From: Comamonas terrae
GTDB taxonomy: Bacteria; Pseudomonadota; Gammaproteobacteria; Burkholderiales; Burkholderiaceae_C
Direction of reading: 5' to 3'
Assembly (NCBI RefSeq): GCF_001544075.1
Contig: NZ_BCNT01000004.1
Location: 398,945-462,944 of the forward strand
Length of the DNA: 64,000 bases
Below, one piece after another: positions 54,596 to 64,000 of this stretch (position 1 is the stretch's first letter; each line of letters opens with the position of its first letter). The notes below the pieces were generated by a model that was not told the origin of the DNA, searched no databases, and saw nothing but the letters and a program-made list of their open reading frames with translations. Position numbers and translations under genes: made by a program.

Positions 54596-54621
54596 GGGCA
54601 ATCAACTCTTTCCATGGGCAG

Positions 54622-54645
54622 AAAAAAACGGCCCATCAGGGCCGT
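54622..54645 (-). terminator. Terminator of hemB
   Basis: On the minus strand ACGGCCC-tgat-GGGCCGT runs into T6. Confidence 0.85.
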
Positions 54646-54703
54646 CCTGTACCGGGGCAATCACAGCCGATATTGCCCCGGCAGGCCGCGGGCGCAAGTA
54701 GGA

Positions 54704-54721
54704 CAAGCGCGGGCAGCTATC
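54704..54721 (-). repeat. Short intergenic repeat, core copy (minus orientation)
   Basis: GATAGCTGCCCGCGCTTG on the minus strand, preceded by a T run, directly downstream of the hemB stop. Confidence 0.8.
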
Positions 54722-54747
54722 AAAAAATATGCGGCCACCGCGCGCGC

Positions 54748-55821
<1,074 letters not shown>

Positions 55822-55941
55822 TCACATACCTGGGCGCATACCCAGGCAGAATGGCAGCCCGGGCGCTGCGGCAAAAGACCGAGTGGGCAACGCGCCCATA
55901 GCGCAGCGGCCGCGGCGCGGGCACCGCCTTACACTGCCTGC

Positions 55942-56361
55942 ATGCTCTGGGTCAAAGCCTTTCATATCGTCTTCGTGGCCAGCTGGTTTGCCGGCCTGTT
56001 CTATCTGCCGCGCATCTTCGTCAATCTGGCCATGGTGCCGCCGGGTTCGGTCGCCGAGCGCGAGCGCCTGCTGGTCATGGCCCGCAAGCTGCTGCGCTTT
56101 ACCACTTTGCTGGCCGTGCCGGCCGTGGGCCTGGGCCTGTGGCTGTGGCTGGGCTGGTGGCGCGGCGCGGGCGGCTGGCTGCATGCCAAGCTGTTGCTGG
56201 TGCTGCTGGTGATCGGCTACCACCACAGCTGCGCGGTGCTGCTGCGCAAGCTGCAGGACAACACCTGCCGCCGCAGCCACCGGTGGTTCCGCATCTACAA
56301 CGAGTTGCCGGTGCTGCTGCTGGTGGCCGTGGTGATCCTGGTCGTGGTCAAGCCGTTCTGA
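55942..56361 (+). CDS. hemJ: Protoporphyrinogen oxidase HemJ
   Basis: 139-aa protein with four helices, MLWVKAFHIVFVASWFAGLFYLPRIFV at the N terminus. The conserved H8 in KAFHIVF, LFYLPRIFV, and WLHAKLLLVLLVIGYHHSC with its His cluster match HemJ, which oxidises protoporphyrinogen IX. The pairing with hemB on the opposite strand supports the call. Confidence 0.9.
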   Translation: MLWVKAFHIVFVASWFAGLFYLPRIFVNLAMVPPGSVAERERLLVMARKLLRFTTLLAVPAVGLGLWLWLGWWRGAGGWLHAKLLLVLLVIGYHHSCAVLLRKLQDNTCRRSHRWFRIYNELPVLLLVAVVILVVVKPF

Positions 56362-56376
56362 GATGAAACAACATCC

Positions 56377-56525
56377 CCGGAGTCGCTTCGCGCCTGCCTC
56401 CTCTCTCTACGCGCTTCGCGCTACGGGAGGGGGCGTACGGGCTGCCGGCGCAGCCCTCGCCGCGGGGCGGCGCGGCCGGCTCGGGCCCTGGCTCGGCTGC
56501 CCTTGCTTGGGGTGCGCCAGTTTCA
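56377..56525. repeat. Long GC-rich intergenic repeat, diverged copy C
   Basis: Contains GTCGCTTCGC, CGCGCTTCGCGCTACGGGAGGGGGC, CCGCGGGGCGGC, GCCCTTGCTTGG and GTGCGCCAGTTT-type blocks in the same order as copies A and B, but longer and more diverged. Lies between hemJ and a VanZ-like gene. Confidence 0.6.
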
Positions 56526-56540
56526 TGCGCCGCACCATGG

Positions 56541-57689
56541 ATGACTGAGATGGAGCAGGTAAAGACCGTACAGGACCCGTCAGTTTCGCCGGTGCATGCC
56601 ACCACGGCCTGGCCGCTGGCGCTGGTGTATGCGGCGCTGATCGTGTTCGCCAGCCTGTTCCCGTTCGAGGGCTGGCGTGCCCAGGGGATCGAGCCGCATG
56701 TCTTTCTGCTGGCCAGGATCCCGCCGCCATACTGGACCTGGTTCGACGTCAACACCAACATCGTCGGCTACGGGCCGCTGGGCTTTCTGCTGGCGCTGGC
56801 GCTGATGCGCTCGGGCTGGCCGCGCGCGGCCGTGCCCGTGGCGGTGCTGGCCGGCTCCCTGCTGTCGCTGTGCATGGAGTTCCTGCAGATCTATCTGCCG
56901 CGCCGCGTTCCTTCCAACATGGATTTCGTGCTCAACGCGGCCGGTACCCTGATCGGCGCCGTGCTGGCGCTGGTGCTGGAAAAGCTGGGCGCCGTGGCGC
57001 GCTGGAGCGCCTTCCGCAGCCGCTGGGTGGGCGAGGGCGATGCCGGCATCCTGGTGCTGCTGGCGCTGTGGCCGTGTGCGCTGCTGTTTCCGGCTGCGGT
57101 GCCGTTCAGCCTGGGCCAGGTGCTGGAGCGCCTGGACGAGTGGCTGCAGGATCTGTTGCTGGGCACGCCGTTCGAGGCCTGGATGCCGCTGGGCGACTTC
57201 GCGCTCACGCCGCTGTCCATGGTGACCGAGATGCTGTGCGTGATGCTGGGCCTGTGGATCCCCTGCCTGCTGGCCTACTGCATGGTCCGCCACATGGGGC
57301 GGCGCGCGGCCGCCGCCCTGCTGCTGGCGCTGTCCGGCGTGGGCGTGACGGCACTGTCGGCCGCGCTGAGCTGGGGCCCGGTGCATGCCTGGGAGTGGGT
57401 GGACCTGCCGGTGCGCCTGGGTGTATGGGGCGGCCTGGGGCTGGCCGTGATCGCGCTGCCGCTGCCGCGCCGCGCCTGTGCCGTGCTGCTGCTGATGGTG
57501 CTGGTGCTGCACCTGAGCATCCTGAACCAGGCGCCCACGAACGCCTATTTCTCCCAGACCCTGCAGGCCTGGGAGCAGGGGCGCTTCATCCGCTTCTACG
57601 GCCTGGGCCAGTGGCTGGGCTGGCTCTGGCCTTACGCCACGCTGGCGTATGTCGTGATCCGGGTGTCGCGCCGCCAGCAGCCTGCCTAG
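56541..57689 (+). CDS. VanZ-family membrane protein
   Basis: 382 aa with about ten helices. The N-terminal half has the VanZ core: VFASLFPFEGWR, TNIVGYGPLGFLLALALMRSG, and LCMEFLQIYLPRRVPSNMDFVLNAAGTLIGAVL. The second half is a further set of five helices without a known domain. Family role is obscure (teicoplanin resistance by the namesake); here no resistance genes are nearby. ATG 56541 or 56550. Confidence 0.85.
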   Translation: MTEMEQVKTVQDPSVSPVHATTAWPLALVYAALIVFASLFPFEGWRAQGIEPHVFLLARIPPPYWTWFDVNTNIVGYGPLGFLLALALMRSGWPRAAVPVAVLAGSLLSLCMEFLQIYLPRRVPSNMDFVLNAAGTLIGAVLALVLEKLGAVARWSAFRSRWVGEGDAGILVLLALWPCALLFPAAVPFSLGQVLERLDEWLQDLLLGTPFEAWMPLGDFALTPLSMVTEMLCVMLGLWIPCLLAYCMVRHMGRRAAAALLLALSGVGVTALSAALSWGPVHAWEWVDLPVRLGVWGGLGLAVIALPLPRRACAVLLLMVLVLHLSILNQAPTNAYFSQTLQAWEQGRFIRFYGLGQWLGWLWPYATLAYVVIRVSRRQQPA

Positions 57690-57701
57690 AATGCTCGCAC
57701 T

Positions 57702-58052
57702 ATGAGCGAGAACCAAGACACCGCGGGCGGCTACTACCAGCGCCACATCTTCTTCTGCCTGAACGAGCGTGCCAACGGCGAGGACTGCTGCGCGCTGCAT
57801 GGCGCCAAGGCCGGCTTCGACCACTGCAAGCAGCGCGTCAAGCAGGAGGGGCTCGCGGGCAAGGGGCGCGTGCGCGTGAACAAGGCCGGCTGCCTGGACC
57901 GCTGCGCGGGCGGGCCCGTGGCCGTGGTCTACCCGGAGGGCGTCTGGTACACCTTCGTAGACGACAGCGACATCGACGAGATCGTCGAATCCCACCTCAA
58001 AAACGGCAAGGTGGTGGAGCGCCTGGTACTTCCCGATAGCGTGGGACGCTGA
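57702..58052 (+). CDS. Thioredoxin-fold [2Fe-2S] ferredoxin
   Basis: 116 aa with cysteines C19, C29, C30, C42, C64 and C68. FFCLNERANGEDCC and GCLDRCAGGPVAVVYPEGVWY match the (2Fe-2S) ferredoxin-domain proteins of the NuoE/thioredoxin-like type. Probably a small electron carrier. It begins 12 bp after the VanZ-like gene, so both are likely cotranscribed. Confidence 0.88.
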   Translation: MSENQDTAGGYYQRHIFFCLNERANGEDCCALHGAKAGFDHCKQRVKQEGLAGKGRVRVNKAGCLDRCAGGPVAVVYPEGVWYTFVDDSDIDEIVESHLKNGKVVERLVLPDSVGR

Positions 58053-58098
58053 TCCCGCAAGGAACTTGATGCGATTTCAAGTGTCAAGTGAAGGCAAG

Positions 58099-58115
58099 CA
58101 GGCGCAAGCAGCTAC
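58099..58115 (-). repeat. Short intergenic repeat, diverged core copy (minus orientation)
   Basis: GTAGCTGCTTGCGCCTG on the minus strand. The following AGGATA on the plus strand gives the ribosome site of the next gene. Confidence 0.6.
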
Positions 58116-58133
58116 AAACAGGATAGCAATACC

Positions 58134-58772
58134 GTGAATTCGCAGACTGAACGACTGACCCTGACCGGCGGGGCCGGCGCCATCGAGGCCTTGCGCGACG
58201 CGCCCGGCCTGGAGGCAGGGCGCAGCCCGCGCGGCGTGGCCGTCATCGCCCATCCGCATCCGCTGTTCGGCGGAACCATGGACAACAAGGTGGTGCAGAC
58301 CCTGGCGCGCGCCTTTGTGCAGTGTGGCTACACAGCCGTGCGCTTCAACTTCCGCGGCGTCGGCGCCAGTGCCGGCACGCACGATGCGGGCCGCGGCGAG
58401 TTCGAGGACATGCTGGCCGTGGTGCGGCAGGTCGCTCCCCAAGGCCCGATCGCCCTGGCCGGCTTCTCGTTCGGCGCTTTCGTCGCCAGCCATGCATTGG
58501 CGACGCTGTGGGGCGAGGAGCGGGTGCAGAAGGTGGTGCTGGTCGGCACCGCCGCCAGTCGCTTCGAGGTGGCTGCCGTGCCGGCCGAGGCACACGAGCG
58601 CACGCTGGTCGTCCATGGCGAGGCCGACGACACCGTGCCGCTGGCCTCCGTCATGGACTGGGCGCGGCCGCAGATACTGCCTGTTACCGTCGTGCCCGGT
58701 GGCGGCCATTTCTTTCACGGACAATTGCCCCTGCTCAAGAGCCTGGTGGTGCGCCACCTGACCTCCCAGTAA
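58134..58772 (+). CDS. Alpha/beta hydrolase
   Basis: 212 aa. IAHPHPLFGGTMDNKVV is the oxyanion/first-loop region typical of this small group (HPHPxxGGxMDN), RFNFRGVGASAGTHD follows, GFSFGAFV holds the nucleophile Ser, VHGEADDTVP the acid and GGGHFFHG the His. The HPHPxxGG start is shared with proteins of unknown substrate common in proteobacteria. The GTG start at 58134 is preceded by AGGATA. Confidence 0.85.
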   Translation: MNSQTERLTLTGGAGAIEALRDAPGLEAGRSPRGVAVIAHPHPLFGGTMDNKVVQTLARAFVQCGYTAVRFNFRGVGASAGTHDAGRGEFEDMLAVVRQVAPQGPIALAGFSFGAFVASHALATLWGEERVQKVVLVGTAASRFEVAAVPAEAHERTLVVHGEADDTVPLASVMDWARPQILPVTVVPGGGHFFHGQLPLLKSLVVRHLTSQ

Positions 58773-58928
58773 CACACATGCCCAAGCCGCCTGTGATGCC
58801 TTGTCCAGCCATGCGCCGCGCATGGCTCGCAGTGCACGGGGCGGCTCCGCTTCATCCGGCTTCGCTGCCCGCTCTGTCTTTTCCCTGTCTCCCGACGCCT
58901 CGTTCAACGCTTTAGCAAGAGCTTTACT

Positions 58929-60110
58929 ATGCAGCCCATCCATTCCACCGTGCGTGCCGTAGCCCTGGCTGCGGCCATGGTTCCCGCCTTTGTTTCCGTC
59001 TCGGCCCTGGCGCAGGTCGCCGCGCCCGTGCCGCCCGAGATCGCCGCCCGCAACTACCTGCTGGTGGACGTCACCGCCGGCCAGGTGCTGGGCGCCAAGG
59101 ACATCGATTCGCCGGTCGAGCAGGCTTCGCTGACCAAGCTGATGACCGGCTACCTGGTCTTCGACGCGCTGCGCTCCAAGAAGATCACGCTGGAGCAGAA
59201 GATGCCCGTGAGCGAGCTGGCCTGGAAGATGCCCGGCTCGCGCATGTTCATCGACCCCAAGATGCAGGTGCCGGTGGACGACCTGATCAAGGGCATGATC
59301 GTGCAGTCGGGCAACGATGCCACCATGGCGCTGGCCGAGGCCGTGGGCGGTTCCCAGGAAAACTTCGTGCGTCTCATGAACGAGCAGGCCAAGGCCCTGG
59401 GCATGAAGAACACGACCTACAAGAACCCCGAAGGCCTGACCGAGCCCGGCCACCTGACCACGGCGCGCGACCTGTCCATCCTGGCCCAGCGCCTGATGCA
59501 GGACTTCCCCGAGTACATGCACTATTACTCGACCAAGCATTACTACTATCCGGGCACGCCGGCCTCCAACGGCACCAACCGCAATTCGCTGCTGTTCCGC
59601 GATCCGACCGTGGACGGCCTCAAGACCGGCCACACGGCCGCCGCCGGCTACTGCCTGGTGGCCACGGCCAAGCGCGACATGCCCAACGTGGGCAGCCGCC
59701 GCCTGCTGTCCATCGTGCTGGGCACGGCCAGCGAGAAGGCGCGCGCCAACGAAAGCCAGAAACTGCTGAACTGGGGTTATGCGGCCTTCGACGCCGTCAA
59801 GCTCTTCGACGGCGACCAGCCCGTGGTCACCCCCCAGGTCTGGAAGGGTTCGGCCAACAGCGTCAAGGTCGGGCGCGCCACGCCCATCGTGGTCAGCGTG
59901 CCTGCCGGCAGCGGCGGCAAGCTGAGCACCGAAGTGGTGCGCCAGGACCCGCTGATCGCTCCCATTGCCAAGGGCCAGCCCATGGGCACGCTCAAGGTCA
60001 AGCTGGGCACCGACACGGTGGCCGAGGTGCCGCTGGTGGCGCTGGAGGGCGTGGAGCAGGCCGGCTTCTTCGGCCGCCTGTGGGATACCATCCGCCTCTG
60101 GATCAAGTAA
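58929..60110 (+). CDS. D-alanyl-D-alanine carboxypeptidase (PBP5/6-type)
   Basis: 393-aa low-molecular-weight PBP. Signal peptide about 1-28 (cut after ALA-Q), then SxxK at S67-K70 (SLTK), SGN at 127-129, KTG at 232-234, and the C-terminal beta-rich PBP5 domain ending in an amphipathic anchor FFGRLWDTIRLWIK. It removes the last D-Ala of peptidoglycan pentapeptides at the outer face of the inner membrane. DacA or DacC cannot be told apart here. Confidence 0.95.
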   Translation: MQPIHSTVRAVALAAAMVPAFVSVSALAQVAAPVPPEIAARNYLLVDVTAGQVLGAKDIDSPVEQASLTKLMTGYLVFDALRSKKITLEQKMPVSELAWKMPGSRMFIDPKMQVPVDDLIKGMIVQSGNDATMALAEAVGGSQENFVRLMNEQAKALGMKNTTYKNPEGLTEPGHLTTARDLSILAQRLMQDFPEYMHYYSTKHYYYPGTPASNGTNRNSLLFRDPTVDGLKTGHTAAAGYCLVATAKRDMPNVGSRRLLSIVLGTASEKARANESQKLLNWGYAAFDAVKLFDGDQPVVTPQVWKGSANSVKVGRATPIVVSVPAGSGGKLSTEVVRQDPLIAPIAKGQPMGTLKVKLGTDTVAEVPLVALEGVEQAGFFGRLWDTIRLWIK

Positions 60111-60195
60111 GTTCCGGTCCGGCGGCGCAGCTTCCGGGCCAGCCCCGGGCTGTGGCGGGAAGGCATGCAGGAGTGACGGCCATCGCGGCCGGCAG

Positions 60196-60224
60196 TTGTG
60201 CAGGTTTTGCCAAACTGGTACAGT
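60196..60224 (+). promoter_or_regulatory. Probable str-operon promoter
   Basis: TTGTGC, 17-bp spacer, TACAGT, upstream of rpsL with a leader of about 105 nt. Each hexamer has two mismatches from consensus. Confidence 0.55.
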
Positions 60225-60262
60225 CGAGGGCTTTTCGGATTTTCCGAAGGGATTCACGTTTT

Positions 60263-60312
60263 CGCCCGGATCGCAAATCCGGGCGAGCAAACCATTGCTT
60301 TCACGAAGCAAT
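60263..60312 (+). promoter_or_regulatory. Two hairpins in the rpsL leader
   Basis: CGCCCGGAT/ATCCGGGCG (60263-60285, 5-base loop) and ATTGCTT/AAGCAAT (60294-60312, 5-base loop) stack within 24 bp of the rpsL ATG. No T run follows, so they are not terminators. Confidence 0.55.
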
Positions 60313-60335
60313 TTCACGTTTAGGGACGTTTATTA

Positions 60336-60713
60336 ATGCCAACCATTAACCAACTCGTGCGTCAGGGCCGCACGGTCGAAGTTGTTAAATCCAAGAGCCC
60401 TGCTATGGAAAACTGCCCCCAGCGCCGTGGCGTGTGCACCCGTGTGTACACCACGACGCCCAAGAAGCCCAACTCCGCTCTGCGTAAGGTGGCCAAGGTG
60501 CGTCTGACCAACGGTTTCGAGGTGATCTCGTACATCGGCGGTGAAGGCCACAACCTGCAAGAGCACAGCGTGGTGCTGGTGCGCGGCGGCCGTGTGAAGG
60601 ACTTGCCCGGTGTGCGTTACCACATCGTGCGCGGTTCCCTGGACCTGCAAGGCGTCAAGGACCGTAAGCAAGCCCGTTCGAAGTACGGTGCCAAGAAGCC
60701 CAAGGCCAAGTAA
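60336..60713 (+). CDS. rpsL: Ribosomal protein S12
   Basis: 125 aa, [60 protein letters not shown] is S12. The loop residues KPNSALRK and [13 protein letters not shown] are intact; K43 and K88 equivalents (streptomycin-sensitive form) are present. First gene of the str operon. Codon use shifts to that of highly expressed genes. Confidence 0.99.
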   Translation: MPTINQLVRQGRTVEVVKSKSPAMENCPQRRGVCTRVYTTTPKKPNSALRKVAKVRLTNGFEVISYIGGEGHNLQEHSVVLVRGGRVKDLPGVRYHIVRGSLDLQGVKDRKQARSKYGAKKPKAK

Positions 60714-60887
60714 GCCCAGGGTTTTCGAAAGCATTCGAACAAGTAGGTGCTGTATCCCGCGTGGCGCGAGATCCAGCGTAGTGACCTGATGCGCAAATGG
60801 TTGCGCGGGTCGAGTAAGTGGGAGTCCCAGATTGGCTCTCGCGGTGCCTGAGGAAGGCGCCAACTGAAGCAAAGATAGAGGTAAAAA

Positions 60888-61361
60888 ATGCCACGTCGTC
60901 GCGAAGTCCCCAAACGTGAAATCCTGCCGGATCCCAAGTTCGGCAATGTAGAGCTGTCCAAATTCATGAACGTGATCATGGAAGGCGGCAAGAAGGCGGT
61001 TGCAGAGCGCATCATCTACGGTGCTCTGGAGCTGATCTCCAAGAAGCAGCCCGAGAAGGATGCTCTGGAGGTGTTCACCACCGCCATCAACAACGTCAAG
61101 CCCATGGTGGAAGTCAAGTCCCGCCGTGTGGGTGGCGCCAACTACCAGGTGCCTGTGGAAGTGCGTCCCGTCCGTCGCCTGGCTCTGTCCATGCGCTGGA
61201 TCAAGGAAGCCGCCCGCAAGCGTGGTGAAAAGTCCATGGCCCAGCGCCTGGCCAACGAGCTGATGGAAGCTACCGAAGGCCGTGGTGGCGCCATGAAGCG
61301 TCGTGACGAAGTGCACCGCATGGCCGAAGCCAACAAGGCTTTCAGCCACTTCCGCTTCTAA
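60888..61361 (+). CDS. rpsG: Ribosomal protein S7
   Basis: 157 aa, [47 protein letters not shown] is S7. It starts after a GAGGT site. The 174-bp gap from rpsL is longer than in E. coli and can fold, which may allow S7-type feedback control. Confidence 0.99.
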   Translation: MPRRREVPKREILPDPKFGNVELSKFMNVIMEGGKKAVAERIIYGALELISKKQPEKDALEVFTTAINNVKPMVEVKSRRVGGANYQVPVEVRPVRRLALSMRWIKEAARKRGEKSMAQRLANELMEATEGRGGAMKRRDEVHRMAEANKAFSHFRF

Positions 61362-61386
61362 TCGGCACTTCGCACGAAAATCGGAC

Positions 61387-61415
61387 AGGCCGCATGCAAT
61401 GTTTGCTTGCGGCCT
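61387..61415 (+). promoter_or_regulatory. Intercistronic hairpin between rpsG and fusA
   Basis: AGGCCGC and GCGGCCT arms with imperfect inner pairing (TGCA/TTGC), then TTGTCTT. Could act as a weak attenuator within the operon. Confidence 0.4.
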
Positions 61416-61509
61416 TGTCTTGATTCGGAGCATCCCCATTTAAGTTGCTGCTTCGCTCGCCCATGAGGCCCGCTGCAGCAATTTCTCCTCGATCAATCAA
61501 GGATCCATC

Positions 61510-63618
61510 ATGGCTCGCAAGACCCCCATCGAGCGCTACCGCAATATCGGTATTTCGGCGCACATTGACGCAGGCAAGACCACCACGACAGAGCGTATCC
61601 TGTTCTACACCGGCGTGACCCACAAGCTGGGTGAAGTGCACGACGGCGCAGCCACCACCGACTGGATGGAGCAAGAGCAAGAGCGTGGCATCACCATCAC
61701 TTCCGCTGCAGTGACCTGCTTCTGGAAGGGCATGGACCTGTCCTACCCCGAGCACCGCTTCAACATCATCGACACCCCCGGCCACGTGGACTTCACGATC
61801 GAAGTGGAGCGTTCCATGCGCGTGCTGGACGGCGCCTGCATGGTGTACTGCGCAGTGGGCGGCGTGCAGCCCCAGTCCGAAACCGTGTGGCGTCAGGCCA
61901 ACAAGTACAAGGTGCCTCGTCTGGCCTTCGTGAACAAGATGGACCGTACCGGCGCCAACTTCTTCAAGGTCGTGGACCAGATCAAGAACCGCCTGAAGGG
62001 CAATCCCGTGCCCGTGGTGGTGCCGATCGGTGCCGAAGACAACTTCAAGGGCGTGGTCGATCTGCTGAAGATGAAGGCCATCATCTGGGACGAAGCTTCC
62101 CAGGGCATGAAGTTCGAATACACCGACATCCCTGCCGAGGTCAAGGAAACCGCTGAAAAGTGGCGCGAAAACATGGTGGAGGCTGCGGCCGAAGCCAGCG
62201 AAGACCTGATGAACAAGTACCTGGAAGAAGGTACGCTGTCCGAAGAGGACATCAAGGCAGGTCTGCGTGCCCGTACCCTGGCTGTGGAAATCCAGCCCAT
62301 GCTGTGCGGCACCGCCTTCAAGAACAAGGGTGTGCAGCGCATGCTGGACGCCGTGATCGACTACCTGCCCGCACCCGTGGACATCCCCGACGTGGAAGGT
62401 ACCGATCCTGACGACGAAGAGAAGAAGCTGTCGCGCAAGGCCGACGACGCCGAGAAGTTCTCTGCTCTGGCGTTCAAGCTGATGACCGACCCGTTCGTGG
62501 GCCAGCTGACCTTCGTGCGCGTGTACTCTGGCGTTCTGACCAAGGGCGACACCGTGCTGAACTCGGTCAAGGGCAAGAAGGAACGCATCGGCCGTATCGT
62601 GCAGATGATGGCCAACGAGCGTATCGAAGTCGAAGAAATCCGCGCCGGCGATATCGCTGCCTGCGTGGGCCTGAAGGAAGTGACCACCGGCGAAACGCTG
62701 TGCGACGTGGCTGCTCCCATCGTGCTCGAGCGCATGGTCTTCCCCGAGCCCGTGATTGCACAGGCTGTGGAGCCCAAGTCCAAGGCCGACCAGGAAAAGA
62801 TGGGTATCGCCCTGTCGCGTCTGGCTGCCGAAGATCCGTCGTTCCGCGTGCGTACCGACGAAGAATCCGGCCAGACCATCATCGCCGGCATGGGCGAGCT
62901 GCACCTGGAAATCATCGTGGACCGCATGAAGCGCGAGTTCAACGTGGAAGCCAACGTGGGCAAGCCCCAGGTGGCCTACCGCGAAACCGTGCGCAGCACC
63001 GTCAAGGACGTGGACGGCAAGTTCGTTCGCCAGTCCGGCGGTAAGGGCCAGTACGGCCACGTGGTGTTCACGCTGGAACCCCAGGAAGCCGGCAAGGGCT
63101 TCGAGTTCGTCGACGAAATCAAGGGCGGCGTGGTGCCTCGCGAATACATCCCTGCAGTGCAGAAGGGTGTGGAAGAGGCGCTGACCTCCGGCGTGCTGGC
63201 TGGCTACCCCGTGGTGGACGTCAAGGTGCGTCTGACCTTCGGTTCGTACCACGACGTGGACTCGTCCGAACAGGCGTTCAAGATGGCAGCCATCTTCGGC
63301 TTCAAGGAAGCCGCCAAGAAGGCCAACCCCGTCATCCTCGAGCCCATGATGGCCGTGGAAGTCGAGACGCCCGAAGACTACGCCGGTACCGTGATGGGTG
63401 ACCTGTCTTCCCGTCGCGGCATGGTGCAGGGCATGGACGACATGGTCGGCGGCGGCAAGGCCATCAAGGCCGAAGTGCCCCTGTCCGAAATGTTCGGCTA
63501 CGCCACTTCGCTGCGTTCGCAGACCCAGGGTCGCGCCACCTACACGATGGAGTTCAAGCACTACGCCGAAGCTCCCCGTAACGTGGCCGAAGCCATCGTG
63601 GCTGCCCGCGCCAAGTAA
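61510..63618 (+). CDS. fusA: Elongation factor G
   Basis: 702-aa translocase. GTP motifs are [10 protein letters not shown] (G1), DTPGHVDF (G3) and NKMDRTGAN (G4), with domain [17 protein letters not shown] precedes the ATG. All five domains are intact. Third gene of the str operon. Confidence 0.99.
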   Translation: MARKTPIERYRNIGISAHIDAGKTTTTERILFYTGVTHKLGEVHDGAATTDWMEQEQERGITITSAAVTCFWKGMDLSYPEHRFNIIDTPGHVDFTIEVERSMRVLDGACMVYCAVGGVQPQSETVWRQANKYKVPRLAFVNKMDRTGANFFKVVDQIKNRLKGNPVPVVVPIGAEDNFKGVVDLLKMKAIIWDEASQGMKFEYTDIPAEVKETAEKWRENMVEAAAEASEDLMNKYLEEGTLSEEDIKAGLRARTLAVEIQPMLCGTAFKNKGVQRMLDAVIDYLPAPVDIPDVEGTDPDDEEKKLSRKADDAEKFSALAFKLMTDPFVGQLTFVRVYSGVLTKGDTVLNSVKGKKERIGRIVQMMANERIEVEEIRAGDIAACVGLKEVTTGETLCDVAAPIVLERMVFPEPVIAQAVEPKSKADQEKMGIALSRLAAEDPSFRVRTDEESGQTIIAGMGELHLEIIVDRMKREFNVEANVGKPQVAYRETVRSTVKDVDGKFVRQSGGKGQYGHVVFTLEPQEAGKGFEFVDEIKGGVVPREYIPAVQKGVEEALTSGVLAGYPVVDVKVRLTFGSYHDVDSSEQAFKMAAIFGFKEAAKKANPVILEPMMAVEVETPEDYAGTVMGDLSSRRGMVQGMDDMVGGGKAIKAEVPLSEMFGYATSLRSQTQGRATYTMEFKHYAEAPRNVAEAIVAARAK

Positions 63619-63647
63619 TTGGCGAAAGCTGGCTAATCAGTCATAAT
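63619..63647 (+). promoter_or_regulatory. Promoter-like site just before the fusA-tuf terminator
   Basis: TTGGCG, 17-bp spacer, CATAAT. Transcription would start near 63654, only a few bases before the terminator at 63659. Confidence 0.45.
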
Positions 63648-63658
63648 CGACGGTTTTG

Positions 63659-63692
63659 ATCGCGGCAGCTCCTTGGGGCTGCCGCGATTTTT
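63659..63692 (+). terminator. Terminator between fusA and tuf
   Basis: Arms ATCGCGGCAGC (63659-63669) and GCTGCCGCGAT (63678-63688) with an 8-base loop, then T5. It separates tuf from the upstream str genes or attenuates between them. Confidence 0.88.
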
Positions 63693-63794
63693 GCCGGTCT
63701 GCGATCCCATGCCGTCCTGTCACCTGTGCGGGGCGAGTCAGCAATGGGGTGCAGACCTTAAACACCACACAGGTTTTTGCTCTTTGGAGAAATC

Positions 63795-64000
<206 letters not shown>

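Noticed and set aside
58077..60317. 746-codon open frame on the minus strand
   Set aside because: Antisense to the hydrolase and D,D-carboxypeptidase genes; no coding signature.
61342..63561. 739-codon open frame on the minus strand
   Set aside because: Antisense to fusA; reflects codon use of a highly expressed gene.

Overview
The window is ordinary chromosome from a high-GC betaproteobacterium, most likely Comamonadaceae (Comamonas/Delftia/Acidovorax-like). This is inferred from protein character, the gatC/mreB and rpsL-rpsG-fusA-tuf neighbourhoods, and two families of intergenic repeats that I associate with this family. I see no IS element, prophage, CRISPR array or rRNA. The only tRNA is tRNA-Pro(GGG). 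Coding density is high. Many long antisense open frames are by-products of GC-rich codon use.

Layout. 1-2080: an arginase-fold protein cut by the window edge, and cyclopropane fatty acid synthase. 2137-10187 (minus): nine overlapping or nearly abutting genes forming one transcription unit. These are an outer-membrane factor, an FtsX/DevC-like permease, a DevA/LolD-like ATPase, a lipoprotein adaptor, a HAD phosphatase, an alpha/beta hydrolase, two small EamA/SMR (ArnE/F-like) proteins and a DegT-type PLP aminotransferase. A BaeSR/AdeRS-like two-component system is transcribed divergently (10507-12389). This is the most unusual locus: a tripartite exporter fused transcriptionally to enzymes and flippase-like proteins suited to making and exporting a small amphiphile or modified lipid. 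The product is unknown.

12498-26486: a glyoxalase-II-like hydrolase, pntAB transhydrogenase, head-to-head xth and pyrE whose start codons overlap, small envelope proteins, a MarR/HPP-CBS pair divergent from a ClC antiporter with a clear operator between them, a nitroreductase and serA. 26586-34400: YcxB-like protein, OPT transporter with a coupled unknown gene, thioesterase, sulfite dehydrogenase sorAB, acetyltransferase and hydrolase. 34405-42498: gatCAB divergent from mreBCD-mrdA (no rodA follows).

42517-50634: TSUP permease, an intergenic region with a candidate small RNA, a GMC oxidoreductase, a four-gene MCE/Mla lipid-transport operon, tRNA-Pro and a bacteriohemerythrin. 50647-60110: MarC, SDR, dienelactone hydrolase, CorA-like transporter, hemB divergent from hemJ, VanZ-like protein, a [2Fe-2S] protein, a hydrolase and a D,D-carboxypeptidase. 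60336-64000: the str operon, ending inside tuf.

Common threads are envelope biogenesis (cfa, exporter operon, mre/mrdA, mla, dacC-like) and core metabolism or translation. At least ten copies of a short repeat with core GATAGCTGCYNGCGCTTG and three copies of a longer GC-rich repeat sit between genes, some forming terminators.
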